Positions 18,036 to 26,987 of a stretch of DNA of 64,000 bases are shown here, piece after piece. Source of the DNA: Chamaesiphon minutus PCC 6605 (GTDB taxonomy: Bacteria > Cyanobacteriota > Cyanobacteriia > Cyanobacteriales > Chamaesiphonaceae); contig NC_019697.1 in assembly GCF_000317145.1 (NCBI RefSeq), positions 1,240,001-1,304,000 of the forward strand, given 5' to 3'. Position numbers and translations under genes: made by a program. Every line of letters begins with the position of its first letter. Position 1 is the first letter of the stretch. Below the pieces are notes generated by a model. The model searched no databases and was not told where the DNA came from. It saw only the letters and a list, made by a program, of their open reading frames with translations.

Positions 18036-19124
18036 TTATTTCCGAGTGGCAATTTTCGATCCAGATAGCATCGCTTCAATTTGCAGATTTGCCCATCCTG
18101 CTGCGATGCTAAAAAATTCAGGATCGTCATTGACGCATTCGAGCCGTGTGTAAGTTACGGTAGGATATTGACGTTGCAAAGACTCGATCGCATCTTCTAC
18201 ATCAATAATAGTTTCATAATTTTCAGTTACCCACCCCAATGGTTTAAATATAATAGTTTGGGCACCCGATCCGATTAGGCTTTTTGCAGCTTGTTCGAGA
18301 TTAGGTTGCGACCATTTGATGAACGGCATATCATGATTTATCCAGCCGATCGAGATTAATGGATATTGATGCTGTAGTTGGGCTTGGACTCGATCGAATA
18401 GAGCTTGTCCATCAATTACCCCAGTCAACAACCCATTAGCTTTTTCGGGGCCACCATGAACCGTTAAGATGACACCGATCTGCGACTCAAAACAGCCACA
18501 TGTAGATAGCTGATTTAGAGATTCCTTAATCTGACGCACTAGCAGATCGATGTAAGTGGGTTCAGTTGCGAAAGAGGGAATATATCTAATCGATCGGAAT
18601 GGCAAATCTTCAGATTTGTTTGTAGCAATAACTTCATTAACTTGCTCGATCGCTATTTTGCCAGTAAATGCAGAATCGACTACCAGCAAAGGAAAAACCA
18701 GTAAGTTTTCAAAGCCTTGCTCGATCGTCTCGGTCACAACTTCTTGGACAAAAGGTTCGCAAAAATAAAAGCCTTTGAACACTTGCACCCGATTTCCCCA
18801 GCGGTCTTGTAACTGCTGCTCGATGCCAATTCGTTGTTTTTCAAACATCTCATTTTCAGGGGACATGAAATGATGATGTTTGAAGCCAAAGTCGTACCAA
18901 TCTAGTAGTCCCAAGAACCAACCAGCCGCCGGATATAACCACTCAGGGATAGAGACGAACTGAGATGCAATGTACTTAGTAGCAGCTTGGTTATAACTAC
19001 TTAGATCGCGGTAGGATTCCACTTCGCCGTACCCTGCTAGCAAAACTGCAACTCGCGTTGGCTCTGCTGAATCTTCTTTGTGAGGCACGACAGTATGTGT
19101 CGCTTGAGATTGAGAACCGATCAT
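18036..19124 (-). CDS. Ferrochelatase-like protein
   Basis: 362 residues with the two-domain class II chelatase layout. N-terminal VAVLLAGYGEVESY; the iron/porphyrin site equivalents are TVHGGPEK (His) and VTENYETIIDVEDA (Glu, compare EHIETL in HemH). It differs from housekeeping HemH around the first helix (IASQFVSIPEWLYPAAGWF), so it is a paralogue that may act on another tetrapyrrole or metal. It lies eight bases downstream of a PepSY-type membrane protein gene and probably in one operon with it. Confidence 0.75.
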   Translation of the reverse strand: MIGSQSQATHTVVPHKEDSAEPTRVAVLLAGYGEVESYRDLSSYNQAATKYIASQFVSIPEWLYPAAGWFLGLLDWYDFGFKHHHFMSPENEMFEKQRIGIEQQLQDRWGNRVQVFKGFYFCEPFVQEVVTETIEQGFENLLVFPLLVVDSAFTGKIAIEQVNEVIATNKSEDLPFRSIRYIPSFATEPTYIDLLVRQIKESLNQLSTCGCFESQIGVILTVHGGPEKANGLLTGVIDGQALFDRVQAQLQHQYPLISIGWINHDMPFIKWSQPNLEQAAKSLIGSGAQTIIFKPLGWVTENYETIIDVEDAIESLQRQYPTVTYTRLECVNDDPEFFSIAAGWANLQIEAMLSGSKIATRK

Positions 19125-19132
19125 TATTTTGC

Positions 19133-19441
19133 CTAAGTAGATTGTTTTTTAGAAGTACGTCGCAAATTAAGCCACATTGAAATTCCTGTAAAAAGTAATA
19201 CGCATAAACCGATCGCATTAAAAAATGGATAAATCATGTCTAGATTAACCGATCCAAAATGTCCCTTATGCCAACCTAATATCCATTTGAAATTATCTTC
19301 TTTACCTGCGAGGTCGAAAATCTGATAAACAGTTCCGGTAATGGCTGTCAGTAATAGAGGTAACATCATAATCGTTGCAATTAGGCGATGAAGATGGCGG
19401 ATACTTTTAAAATACTGGGCATTTTGTTTGGTAGCAGTCAT
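19133..19441 (-). CDS. Small PepSY-type membrane protein
   Basis: 102 residues. Two hydrophobic helices (about 22-42 and 70-90) flank a short outer loop; the start RHLHRLIATIMMLPLLLTAITGTVYQ resembles the first helix of PepSY_TM iron-reductase-like proteins. A GGAG lies upstream of the ATG. Between NDH-2 and the ferrochelatase-like gene on the same strand, so haem or iron metabolism is a reasonable inference. Confidence 0.7.
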   Translation of the reverse strand: MTATKQNAQYFKSIRHLHRLIATIMMLPLLLTAITGTVYQIFDLAGKEDNFKWILGWHKGHFGSVNLDMIYPFFNAIGLCVLLFTGISMWLNLRRTSKKQST

Positions 19442-19481
19442 AATCTAATCTCCACTTTTTTATAATAATTAACCGTTAATA

Positions 19482-20789
19482 TCATTTTTCGGCGATGTAG
19501 TGAAATAGCTCATCAGACAACCATTCAATCGTTCCTTTGAAATTGCGGGCAGGAGTAGGTAAAAGATCGACATAGGCGGCTTGGCGAATCAAGTGTCCGA
19601 GATGACCTTTGACTTGATAGCGATCGAAAAGATCGGCGACACTCTCATCTAAACCTAGCTTCAAGAGTGTTCCCCGCAACCCAATTTCTACCGGAAGGAG
19701 TGGGCGATTTTCGCTAAGTGCTTGCAAGTTATGTGAGATCGCGGCTCCTTGCTGATATGCTACTTGAGCGGTAGCTGGCAACTGTGGCTCCATTACAGTG
19801 CAATCTCCACCTGCAAACACTTCTGGGAAACCGAGCAGTTGTGAGGTGTTCGTCAGTTTAAGTTGTCCGTGTCGATCGCGACTTGCTTCAGGAATCGACA
19901 ATGTATCGATTAATGGATTCATTGCGGTTCCTGCCGTCCAAATCATCGTCGCGGCGCAGAGCTGCTCGATTTGGTTGTTTCGCTTCAGGACAACCGTGTT
20001 TGGACGAACCTCTATTACTTCAGTTTCTAGCATCAATTCAACGGCTACATTCCTCTCTTGCAATGCGGTTTGAGTAGTCTCTCGGATGCTGTCGCTATGA
20101 CCTTTGAGAATCTCCTGTCCCCGTTGAATTACAACAACTCGCAGATCGGTAATGTCACCACCTAACAGCGCGTACCAGTTCGGCAATAAATCCGCCAGAG
20201 TTGCAGCTAGCTCGATGCCAGTACAACCAGCACCCATAATTGCAAAGGTTAATAAGGTCTGTTTTTCTAATCCGGTTGCTTGGGTGGCGCGTTGTAAACA
20301 ATCTCGTAAATGTTTAGCCAAAACGACCGCATCTTCAGTGCTGGAAAATTGTAAAGTGTGTTCTTTGGCTCCTTCCACACCACAGTAACCCACTACGCTG
20401 CCGAGTGATAAAACTAGATTACGATAGTTGTAATGCAATCCAGAGGCTAATTTAACTTGTCGCTGATGTAGATCGATCGATTGAACTGTATCCTGAATGA
20501 ATTCAATCCCACTTTTATGTAAAAGATTGTCATAGCGGGGACAAATATATTGAGTATTCATCTCACCACTAAGAAACTCATAGAGTAGCGGTTTGAAGAT
20601 AAATCTCGAACCTCGATCGATCAGAATAGTTGGTGTTTGATAATGTTGATGACTGAGATGTAAAGCGGTAAATAATCCGGTAAAACCACCACCTAAAATT
20701 AAAGTTGGCAGCTTTTGAGCCGCAATAAGTTGGGTAGGAATTGTTAATGTTTCATCTAAGGTATCTACTTCAGTCATAATATTCGACAT
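19482..20789 (-). CDS. Type II NAD(P)H dehydrogenase (NDH-2)
   Basis: 435-residue peripheral flavoprotein that passes electrons from NAD(P)H to quinone without pumping protons. Two dinucleotide folds: PTLILGGGFTGLFTALHL (FAD) and FAIMGAGCTGIELAATLADLL (NAD). Later VFAGGDCTVMEPQLPATAQVAYQQG closes the FAD site. The C-terminal amphipathic tail is present. Start supported by AGGAG seven bases upstream. Confidence 0.92.
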   Translation of the reverse strand: MSNIMTEVDTLDETLTIPTQLIAAQKLPTLILGGGFTGLFTALHLSHQHYQTPTILIDRGSRFIFKPLLYEFLSGEMNTQYICPRYDNLLHKSGIEFIQDTVQSIDLHQRQVKLASGLHYNYRNLVLSLGSVVGYCGVEGAKEHTLQFSSTEDAVVLAKHLRDCLQRATQATGLEKQTLLTFAIMGAGCTGIELAATLADLLPNWYALLGGDITDLRVVVIQRGQEILKGHSDSIRETTQTALQERNVAVELMLETEVIEVRPNTVVLKRNNQIEQLCAATMIWTAGTAMNPLIDTLSIPEASRDRHGQLKLTNTSQLLGFPEVFAGGDCTVMEPQLPATAQVAYQQGAAISHNLQALSENRPLLPVEIGLRGTLLKLGLDESVADLFDRYQVKGHLGHLIRQAAYVDLLPTPARNFKGTIEWLSDELFHYIAEK

Positions 20790-20827
20790 CTTTATGCTCC
20801 TATTGGTTCGATCGATCTAGAGTGAAT

Positions 20828-21244
20828 TTATGATTCGTGGTAAAAGATAAATTTGACCAGTGAAGCAGCTAAATAGCTCAATAGAGCGTAAGCAACGATC
20901 GCGATCGCAATATTGACATCGAATATATATCCACCACCACCAAAAGTTGGGCTAATAAACAAAGTCGAGAATGGAGCGATAAAAGGTGCAGATAAATTAT
21001 TGATTAATCTAGCAAATTCATTTTGAGGGTTGGCTGCAAACAACCGCAGTAAAAATCTTATGCCTAGTAATATTTCTAATGCTCCTACTAGCCAGAAAAT
21101 AGTATTAAGTATCCAAATAAAGGGAGTATTTAATCGAGCAGATCGTAGACGTTTCTCTTCTTGGCGAAGTCGGAAAGCTTCTTCGTCATGTTGGAGTTCT
21201 TGTCGCCGTTCGATGTTGGTATCATCCTGTCGATCGTGAGCCAT
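20828..21244 (-). CDS. YggT-family membrane protein
   Basis: 138 residues. Charged N-terminus (about 40 residues), then helix LNTIFWLVGALEILLGIRFLLRLF, the NNLSAPFIAPFSTLF loop typical of YggT, and a second helix pair. Possibly linked to cell division or osmotic response. GAGG precedes the ATG. Confidence 0.85.
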   Translation of the reverse strand: MAHDRQDDTNIERRQELQHDEEAFRLRQEEKRLRSARLNTPFIWILNTIFWLVGALEILLGIRFLLRLFAANPQNEFARLINNLSAPFIAPFSTLFISPTFGGGGYIFDVNIAIAIVAYALLSYLAASLVKFIFYHES

Positions 21245-21283
21245 AATTAGACCTCAGTATTAATATTTTCAAGGGTGAATTAA

Positions 21284-21312
21284 GTAGGGTCAATATCTTG
21301 ATTTGCCCCTAC
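21284..21312. repeat. GTAGGGGCAAT-type palindrome, degenerate copy
   Basis: GTAGGGTCAAT, a short loop, then ATTTGCCCCTAC: an imperfect hairpin of the same family as those at 40081 and 57729. It overlaps a direct repeat CCTACCTAAATGG at 21308 and 21329. Confidence 0.6.
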
Positions 21313-21344
21313 CTAAATGGTTGAATTGCCTACCTAAATGGAAG

Positions 21345-22019
21345 CTAGAACATCCAATCTACTTCGAGGCGATTGTCCACAGAGGATACACCTGCTTCAG
21401 ACCAAGCAACTCGTTCGGCTTCGTCATACTCGCTGTAGTTGCGAACTTGACCGTGGAGGATGACGTTGTTGCCAGAAGTTTCCACGCGGATGTGTTCGGC
21501 ATCCAACATCGCACTGCGTTTGAATGCAGCTTTGATGTCCGTTTCGACTGCCTTTTTGGTCACTTTGGGCGAGATGGAGATTGAATTAGTGACTCCTTTA
21601 ACACCCGCCATTTGCTTGACTAGGCTGCCTGCCGCGTTCTTTTGATACCACCATTCCACTTCGCCATCTAAGGTGATCCAGCCATCACGGACTGTTGCCT
21701 GAACGGTGCCGTTGGGGATTGTCGTAGACCATTCGATTTGGTTTATCGCGGCTGCGGCAATATCGGTGTCGGTGCGGTGGTACGAAGCTGGTGGCTGGAT
21801 TTTGATGTCATCGGCGATCGCTTTGACCCCTGCAACCCGTTTAGTAGCGTGTACGGCTTCCCATTTCTCGTTATAGCTGGTGGCATAGCCATTGAGTGTT
21901 ACCGTCCCATTTTTGGCTAATACGCCGATGTCTGAGACTTTGACGCTGGGATCGTATTTGAGTTCGGATAGCACATCATTTTTTAATTCTGTGTCAGTTT
22001 TTTCGATGGTACTTTGCAT
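21345..22019 (-). CDS. Triple-BON-domain protein, copy 1
   Basis: 224 residues formed of three BON (OsmY-like) repeats: residues about 9-75 (VSDIGVLAKNGTVTLNGY), 80-147 (TVQATVRDGWITLDGEVEWWYQKNAA) and 155-224 (HIRVETSGNNVILHGQVRN). No signal peptide, so cytoplasmic or membrane-surface. BON domains bind phospholipid or are induced by osmotic stress. One of four full paralogues in this island; it lies after the split TspO-like gene in the BON-TspO-BON order. Confidence 0.88.
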   Translation of the reverse strand: MQSTIEKTDTELKNDVLSELKYDPSVKVSDIGVLAKNGTVTLNGYATSYNEKWEAVHATKRVAGVKAIADDIKIQPPASYHRTDTDIAAAAINQIEWSTTIPNGTVQATVRDGWITLDGEVEWWYQKNAAGSLVKQMAGVKGVTNSISISPKVTKKAVETDIKAAFKRSAMLDAEHIRVETSGNNVILHGQVRNYSEYDEAERVAWSEAGVSSVDNRLEVDWMF

Positions 22020-22157
22020 GTTATTTATGGTTGGTTTAAATGAAGTAGACTAAATGGATTTATTAATCCATCGTGGGTATGTCAGAGGTTGACCCCTACA
22101 CCCTTTGGCTCCGGGTGAAAAGCTGGTCATGGTTTTATCCTCATTTACAAATCGAAT

Positions 22158-22347
22158 TCAGTAGTTGTTGCCAAAAGATCTAGGTGCGACTTCTATGCTA
22201 AACAGAATTAAAAAGATCGCAGATCCCGCAGCAGTTACCGTAATTAAAGGCGTATCCAGATGGCGAATACCAATCGCAATTAATGCCCAAATAATTACTA
22301 ATAGGTAGGCAGTATCGTGATGTTTCATCGTTACTAAAGTAGCGATC
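22158..22347 (-). pseudogene. TspO/MBR-related membrane protein, C-terminal part
   Basis: 3' part of the gene split by the element at 22348-23786. It encodes the last two helices (HHDTAYLLVIIWALIAIGIRHLDTPLITV) and aligns without gaps with the intact paralogue at 37075-37872. Confidence 0.85.
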
Positions 22348-23786
22348 AATAGTCCGGACAGATTTATGGAGCTAGAGAGCCATAGTGGAGAAGACTATCG
22401 TAGTTAGGATGGGATTTAATCAAAGTCGGGTCAAGTTCTAACATGGAAATAAACCGCTCAAGTAGATGTCCATTGAGAGCTAGCCGCTTGTAAGTTGCCA
22501 TTGAAAAAGATTGCGGCTGTGAATCTTCCCCAGTATCCGACTGAGTTTTTTGCTGTTCAAGCTTGGCAATATTGAGAGCTGCCAAGGATGCATTGAAATG
22601 AAAATCCAGGGATTGTTGGTGGCGGGATTGACAGTCGCAAAGCCCAGTAAATTGTTTGGCATCACGAAAGATGAATTCGATTTGAAACCGAGATTTGTAG
22701 TACTCGTACAGACTGATGGGATTAATCATCGTGTCGGTAGAAAAGAGCAAAGCTACTCGCTGCTTCTCGGGATGACGTTGGTCAACCAAGTAAACGATGC
22801 GAATTTTACGTTTAAGTGAAACATGCCAAACCACTTGGCTATACAATTTAGTGCCATTAGCTAACTCACCACCGAATTCCAGTCGGGACAAATCACTCAA
22901 ATTCACCTTGCCATCATACTTACGCGGCGCACCTTTGGGCTTTTGCTTGCCAGTGTAGCAGTATCGTAGATCCGCATCAATCCGCAATTTGCTAATCAAA
23001 TGAAGGTCTAGCTCAATCACCCCATCAACAACAGATTTCTTACTGTAAAAGCTGTCTGCGGTTAAATATTTTACTACCGCAGGCAAATGGGAGCGAGCTA
23101 TTTTCAGTTGTTTCAGATAGCCTTTGACTCGCTCAGAAATCACTGGTTCTGTTTTCGCTTTCGATTTAGATTTAGATTTCGACTTCGATTTCGACTTCGA
23201 TTTCGACTTCGATTTACGCTTCTTCTTCGCCGTTGGTTTCGCGTCGGGGATGGGTTGACGCTCGGTTTTTGCAGTTTGTTGTACTGAGAGAGTGTAACCT
23301 TGATGGGCTAATACATCCACCACTGCAATCACCGAAATTTCTAACCCTTTTTGAGACTTGCTGATACTACCGTTATAGAAATTATCTACTCCCCATGTCT
23401 GTTTTCCACTCTTGCTGATAAATGAGCAATCAATCGCTGCGATCTGCTCTCGATTTGGTTCAATTGCTGCTGCAATTGTCTGCGCGTGGAAGGGAATGAA
23501 ATCGAATGTTTTTTTGTACTGACGACGGTATGTTCGTTCGCTATACTGCCCATAACGACTGAGATTAGTAAAGTTTGCCTTGCCGCATACCACAAACAAC
23601 GTCACAAATATACTGGCTAAGAACTGGCGTTGCGGTTTGCTAAATTACCCACTTTGGCAAGTAGGTTCTGTACAATATCCATAGGGCAATTCATCTGGTA
23701 CTTGGGTTCTACTTGTACTTTAAGCGATGAATTGCTTTTTTTGGATCGATCGATCATTTTTCTTTTCAAAAGGTGTCCGGACTATT
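22348..23786. mobile_element. IS4-superfamily insertion sequence in a HIP1 site, 1439 bp
   Basis: Perfect 13-bp terminal inverted repeats AATAGTCCGGACA. GATC is duplicated at both flanks (22344-22347 and 23787-23790). Joining the flanks recreates GCGATCGC, the HIP1 octamer, and restores the TspO-like reading frame with exactly the length of its paralogue. A 4-bp duplication suggests the IS701 or ISH3 branch. Confidence 0.9.
22364..23682 (-). pseudogene. DDE transposase of the HIP1-site element, frameshifted
   Basis: The main frame (22364-23605, 413 codons) has DDE features: AAIDCSFISKSGK (Asp), LTADSFYSK (Asp) and YYKSRFQIEFIFRDAKQFTG (Glu). The true N-terminus MDIVQNLLAKVGN starts at 23682 but is one base out of frame: GGTAATTTAGC lacks one T relative to the GGT-AAT-TTT-AGC needed to reach SKPQRQFLAS. 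The main frame has no start before GTG 23605. The insertion domain carries about ten Lys-Ser repeats near residues 131-149. Either inactive, or expressed by ribosomal slippage. Confidence 0.8.
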
Positions 23787-24389
23787 GATCGCAGTACCGA
23801 CGATTATCATAATGACTGCCCAGATTGCGGGTGCAATCCCCCATCCATCCCAGTCGGTGCTGTAGAGCGCGAGTGACGCATTCACAACAGTGGCGACGGT
23901 AATCCAGCCGAGGTAAATGCTAATCGGGATCTGGATAAACCATCGTTCGGCTGGCGAAACGTGGTTTTGACCGATTTGCAGGCGTTGATAGAGGACAATC
24001 AGCGGTAGCAAGATGCCCAACATCGCAACGACAGATAAGGGAAACAGACGGGCGAGAAAGAGATAAATCCAGGCACATTGAGCGATACAGGCAAATACCA
24101 AGAGATAGCCACCGCGCTGTAAGCTGGGATTGTGACGTTGAGCGGGTTGGACTTGATAAATCCCCAAGGCAACCAGCCCCAGATAAATCGGTGCCCAAAT
24201 CGCAAAGGCGTAGTTGGCGGGCAGAATTTGAACAGAACTAAACAGGCGATCTGATAGGGTTGCCATATCAACACCATCAGGCGGAAAAAAGTTGGAGATA
24301 GTATTAATGACAATGCTGCCGATAATCGCGGCGAGAATCGTTACTTGTCTGACTAAATCTGGATCGGTACGTTGGGTGGTGAGTTTCAT
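23787..24389 (-). pseudogene. TspO/MBR-related membrane protein, N-terminal part
   Basis: 5' part of the gene split by the insertion sequence. Starts at ATG 24389 (MKLTTQRTD), eight bases after the stop of the preceding BON gene; the longer frame from 24416 lies inside that gene. Six hydrophobic helices; PANYAFAIWAPIYLGLVALG and IAQCAWIYLFLARLFPLS match the intact paralogue at 37075. The frame runs into the element and stops shortly after. Confidence 0.85.
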
Positions 24390-24394
24390 TAGTG

Positions 24395-25078
24395 CTAACC
24401 CCCACTGGGATACCACTTGACGGCGAGATGATCTTCTACTGAAAATACGCCTTGAGCAGCCCAGGCAATGCGTTCGGCTTCCTCGCGCTGGGCAAGCGTC
24501 CGCACGGTGCCGTGGAGGATGACTTTGCTACCAACAATCTCGATGCGGATTTTGCTCGCATCTAGCATGGCACTGCGATCGATCGCCGCTTCAATCCCCA
24601 TGCCGACTGCGGGGATTTTATCATTGGGTTTAATCGACATCGAACTTGACACCCCATGAACGCCTGAGATCGATCGCATGACAATTTCCGCTGCATTCTT
24701 TTGATACCACCACTCCACCTCGCCTTCGAGGATAATCCAACCATTCCGCACCGTTATCTCAACAGATCCCTTGGGGATTGTGGTAGCCCAGGCAATTTTG
24801 TGGGCGGCGGCGGCGGCGATTTCGCCGTCGGTGCGGTGATTGGCATCGGGGATATGCAGTTCGATGTCGTCCGCGATCGCGACTACTCCAGCAACTCGTT
24901 TCACAGCGTGGACGGCGGCTAATTTCTCGTCAAAACTGGTGGTGTAACCAGTGAGGGTGACAACGCCATCTGTGACTAATACACCGATTTCGGTAACATT
25001 GAGACTGGGATCGTATTTAAGTTCTGATAGCACATCATTCTTGATTTCGGTATCAGTTTTATCTAAGACATTAAGCAT
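24395..25078 (-). CDS. Triple-BON-domain protein, copy 2
   Basis: 227 residues, three BON repeats, closely similar to the other copies (start DKTDTEIKNDVLSELKYDPS; middle ITVRNGWIILEGEVEWWYQKNAA; last KIRIEIVGSKVILHGTVR). It begins the first BON-TspO-BON module. No signal peptide. Confidence 0.88.
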   Translation of the reverse strand: MLNVLDKTDTEIKNDVLSELKYDPSLNVTEIGVLVTDGVVTLTGYTTSFDEKLAAVHAVKRVAGVVAIADDIELHIPDANHRTDGEIAAAAAHKIAWATTIPKGSVEITVRNGWIILEGEVEWWYQKNAAEIVMRSISGVHGVSSSMSIKPNDKIPAVGMGIEAAIDRSAMLDASKIRIEIVGSKVILHGTVRTLAQREEAERIAWAAQGVFSVEDHLAVKWYPSGG

Positions 25079-25149
25079 TTTATTTTCCTGTTTTTATGCG
25101 ATCGATTGATGAATCAAATATTCAATTTGGTAGCTAAGTTTTGAGTTTA

Positions 25150-25398
25150 TTACCTAGCCACTCGATAGTAGAATTCCATTACGCCCTCAAGCACGTAGTA
25201 AGTCTCATGCTCCCACTGATTCCGATATGGGGGTGGCTCGTTACCAGGTTTCGCTCAGTACTCAATCGTTGCGTCGCGACCTCCCGAATCTTCCCCCTTG
25301 ACCAGGAAGGAAAATAAACCGCCTTTGTAGAGTATGGTCGATTCGAGTGTAGATCCGCGCTGGTAGGCGACTGGTGGTGCTGATTTAGTTTGGGTCAT
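25150..25398 (-). pseudogene. Cupin-domain protein, nonsense mutated
   Basis: An open start MTQTKSAPPVAYQRGSTLES runs 47 codons to ATIEY, then an in-frame TGA (25255-25257). After the stop the same frame continues with KPGNEPPPYRNQWEHET and YYVLEGVMEFYYR, the conserved metal-site region of quercetinase-type cupins, and ends at TAA. The family is about 150-170 residues, so the C-terminal half is lost as well. It is flanked by BON genes. Confidence 0.75.
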
Positions 25399-25446
25399 GG
25401 TTTTCCTGTTGTTTGTATTTAGTAACTTCAAGGCTTTAATCGATCG

Positions 25447-25881
25447 TTATTCCACAATCGAAGACCAATTAACGCCGAGATGATTGTCTACTGAATACAC
25501 ACCTGGTTCCGATCGAGCAATGCGTTCGGCTTCATCTCGTGCGGCAAAGCTGCGAACATCACCACGCAGCACGACTTTATTGTTCTCACTCTCCACTTGA
25601 ATCCGATCGACATCTACGATCGCACTGCGTTTGAGTGCTGAGTTAATGTCTTGTTCGATCGCCATTTTTACCGCTTTGGATTTGATGGAGATCCGATCGG
25701 ATATTCCTGTGACACCCATCATTACTGTGCAAGTCGAACAAATGCCCTGCCGACAGGAGTAAGGCAGTTCCATTCCTTGCTCTTCAGCAGTTTCTAGGAT
25801 GTAGCTATCTTCTGGCACTTCAACAGTTTGGTCGATCCCTTCGGCTTTGTTAAATAGTCTGACTTGGTAAGAATTTGCCAT
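25447..25881 (-). CDS. Ferredoxin/BON chimera
   Basis: 144 residues in one open frame. Residues 1-53 are the N-terminal half of a plant-type [2Fe-2S] ferredoxin, with Cys43, Cys48 and Cys51 in PYSCRQGICSTC. At about residue 53 it changes into the end of BON domain 2 and all of BON domain 3 of the neighbouring family (GVTGISDRISIKSK ... RIQVESENNKVVLRGDVR ... VYSVDNHLGVNW). The fourth cluster Cys is missing, so a stable 2Fe-2S cluster is unlikely. The simplest origin is a deletion joining a ferredoxin gene to a BON gene. Confidence 0.8.
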   Translation of the reverse strand: MANSYQVRLFNKAEGIDQTVEVPEDSYILETAEEQGMELPYSCRQGICSTCTVMMGVTGISDRISIKSKAVKMAIEQDINSALKRSAIVDVDRIQVESENNKVVLRGDVRSFAARDEAERIARSEPGVYSVDNHLGVNWSSIVE

Positions 25882-25950
25882 CCGATAAAATCTCCAATAT
25901 TTATGCCAACATTTAATCGATCGAAAAATCTCGCTCTTTTCAATGTCTTC

Positions 25951-26964
25951 CTATTCCAATTTCACGACCATCTTGCCGATGTTTTTTCCGTCAAATAAAC
26001 CGAGAAACGCGCTTACCGCTTTATCGATTCCGACTACTACTGTTTCCTTATTTTTCAATTTGCCCGATCGATAATAGTCACCCACTACTTGCTCGAATTC
26101 AGCCCGACAACCCAGCCAATCGCCAACAATTAAACCTTTCATCGTCAATCGTTTGGTAGTGATATTAAATAGATTGCTCGGCCCAGGTTGGGGGATTTCC
26201 GCGTTGTAACCAGAGATGCCACCACAAGCGATAATCCGACCATTCACGCGCAACGCTGAGAGTGCCGCTTCGAGCATTTCACCGCCGACATTATCGAAGT
26301 AGACATCAATCCCGTTGAGGGCTGCTAGGTTCAATTGTTCGATAACCGAGATCGCGGGACTGGATTTGTAGTCAAATGCACGATCGAAGCCGCATTCTTC
26401 CAGTAGAAACTCGACCTTATCTTGCGAACCTGCCGAGCCGATGACTTCACAGCCGCGTATTTTTGCCAGTTGTCCGGCCACATTTCCCACTGCACCAGCA
26501 GCTCCCGAAATGAAAATCACATCGTCAGCTTTGACATCGACCAAGTACATCCCCGCCCAAGCAGTTAAACCCGTCATCCCCAGGGCACCGAGGTAAACGG
26601 AGAGCGGTTGAATGTCGCGGCTGACTGGATGTAGCTCTGGCGGTGTGGCGATAAAATACTCTCGCCAACCATAGTTAGAAGTGACGACATCACCTGGTTG
26701 GAATGCTTCAGCGTGGGACTCAACGACTTCGCCAACTGCGCCGCCAGTCATCGGTTTGCCCAACTCGAATGGTGGCACATAGGATTTGCCGCCATTCATC
26801 CGCCCGCGCATATAGGGATCTACGGATATATAGAGGTTACGAACTAGTACCTGCCCATCTTGCAGCGGCTCCAGTTTGGTTTGGGCGAGGGCAAAGTTAT
26901 TTAGGGTAGGCATCCCTGTGGGATGCGAGATGAGTTGAATTTCACGGCTGATAATATCTGTCAT
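25951..26964 (-). CDS. Zinc-independent MDR oxidoreductase (NADP-dependent)
   Basis: 337 residues from the ATG with GGAG six bases upstream; a TTG four codons earlier is less likely. Medium-chain reductase of the prostaglandin/2-alkenal reductase type: substrate region YISVDPYMRGRM, nucleotide site ISGAAGAVGNVAGQLAKIRG, and IDVYFDNVGGEML. Reduces alpha,beta-unsaturated carbonyls or quinones with NADPH, fitting a detoxification cluster. Confidence 0.9.
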   Translation of the reverse strand: MTDIISREIQLISHPTGMPTLNNFALAQTKLEPLQDGQVLVRNLYISVDPYMRGRMNGGKSYVPPFELGKPMTGGAVGEVVESHAEAFQPGDVVTSNYGWREYFIATPPELHPVSRDIQPLSVYLGALGMTGLTAWAGMYLVDVKADDVIFISGAAGAVGNVAGQLAKIRGCEVIGSAGSQDKVEFLLEECGFDRAFDYKSSPAISVIEQLNLAALNGIDVYFDNVGGEMLEAALSALRVNGRIIACGGISGYNAEIPQPGPSNLFNITTKRLTMKGLIVGDWLGCRAEFEQVVGDYYRSGKLKNKETVVVGIDKAVSAFLGLFDGKNIGKMVVKLE

Positions 26965-26987
26965 AATTTTCTCCAAAATAATCCTGT

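Noticed and set aside
21284-21341. CRISPR-like direct repeats
   Set aside because: Only two short repeats with no regular spacer; part of a degenerate palindrome.
23087-23287. Plus-strand frame with RFRFRFRLRFRL repeats
   Set aside because: It is the complement of the Lys-Ser repeats of the transposase and has no start or homologue; a shadow of the real gene.
22342-23792. GCGATCAAT as part of a 19-bp terminal inverted repeat
   Set aside because: The outer bases are explained better as a GATC target duplication in GCGATCGC, because that join gives a protein with exactly the paralogue's length.
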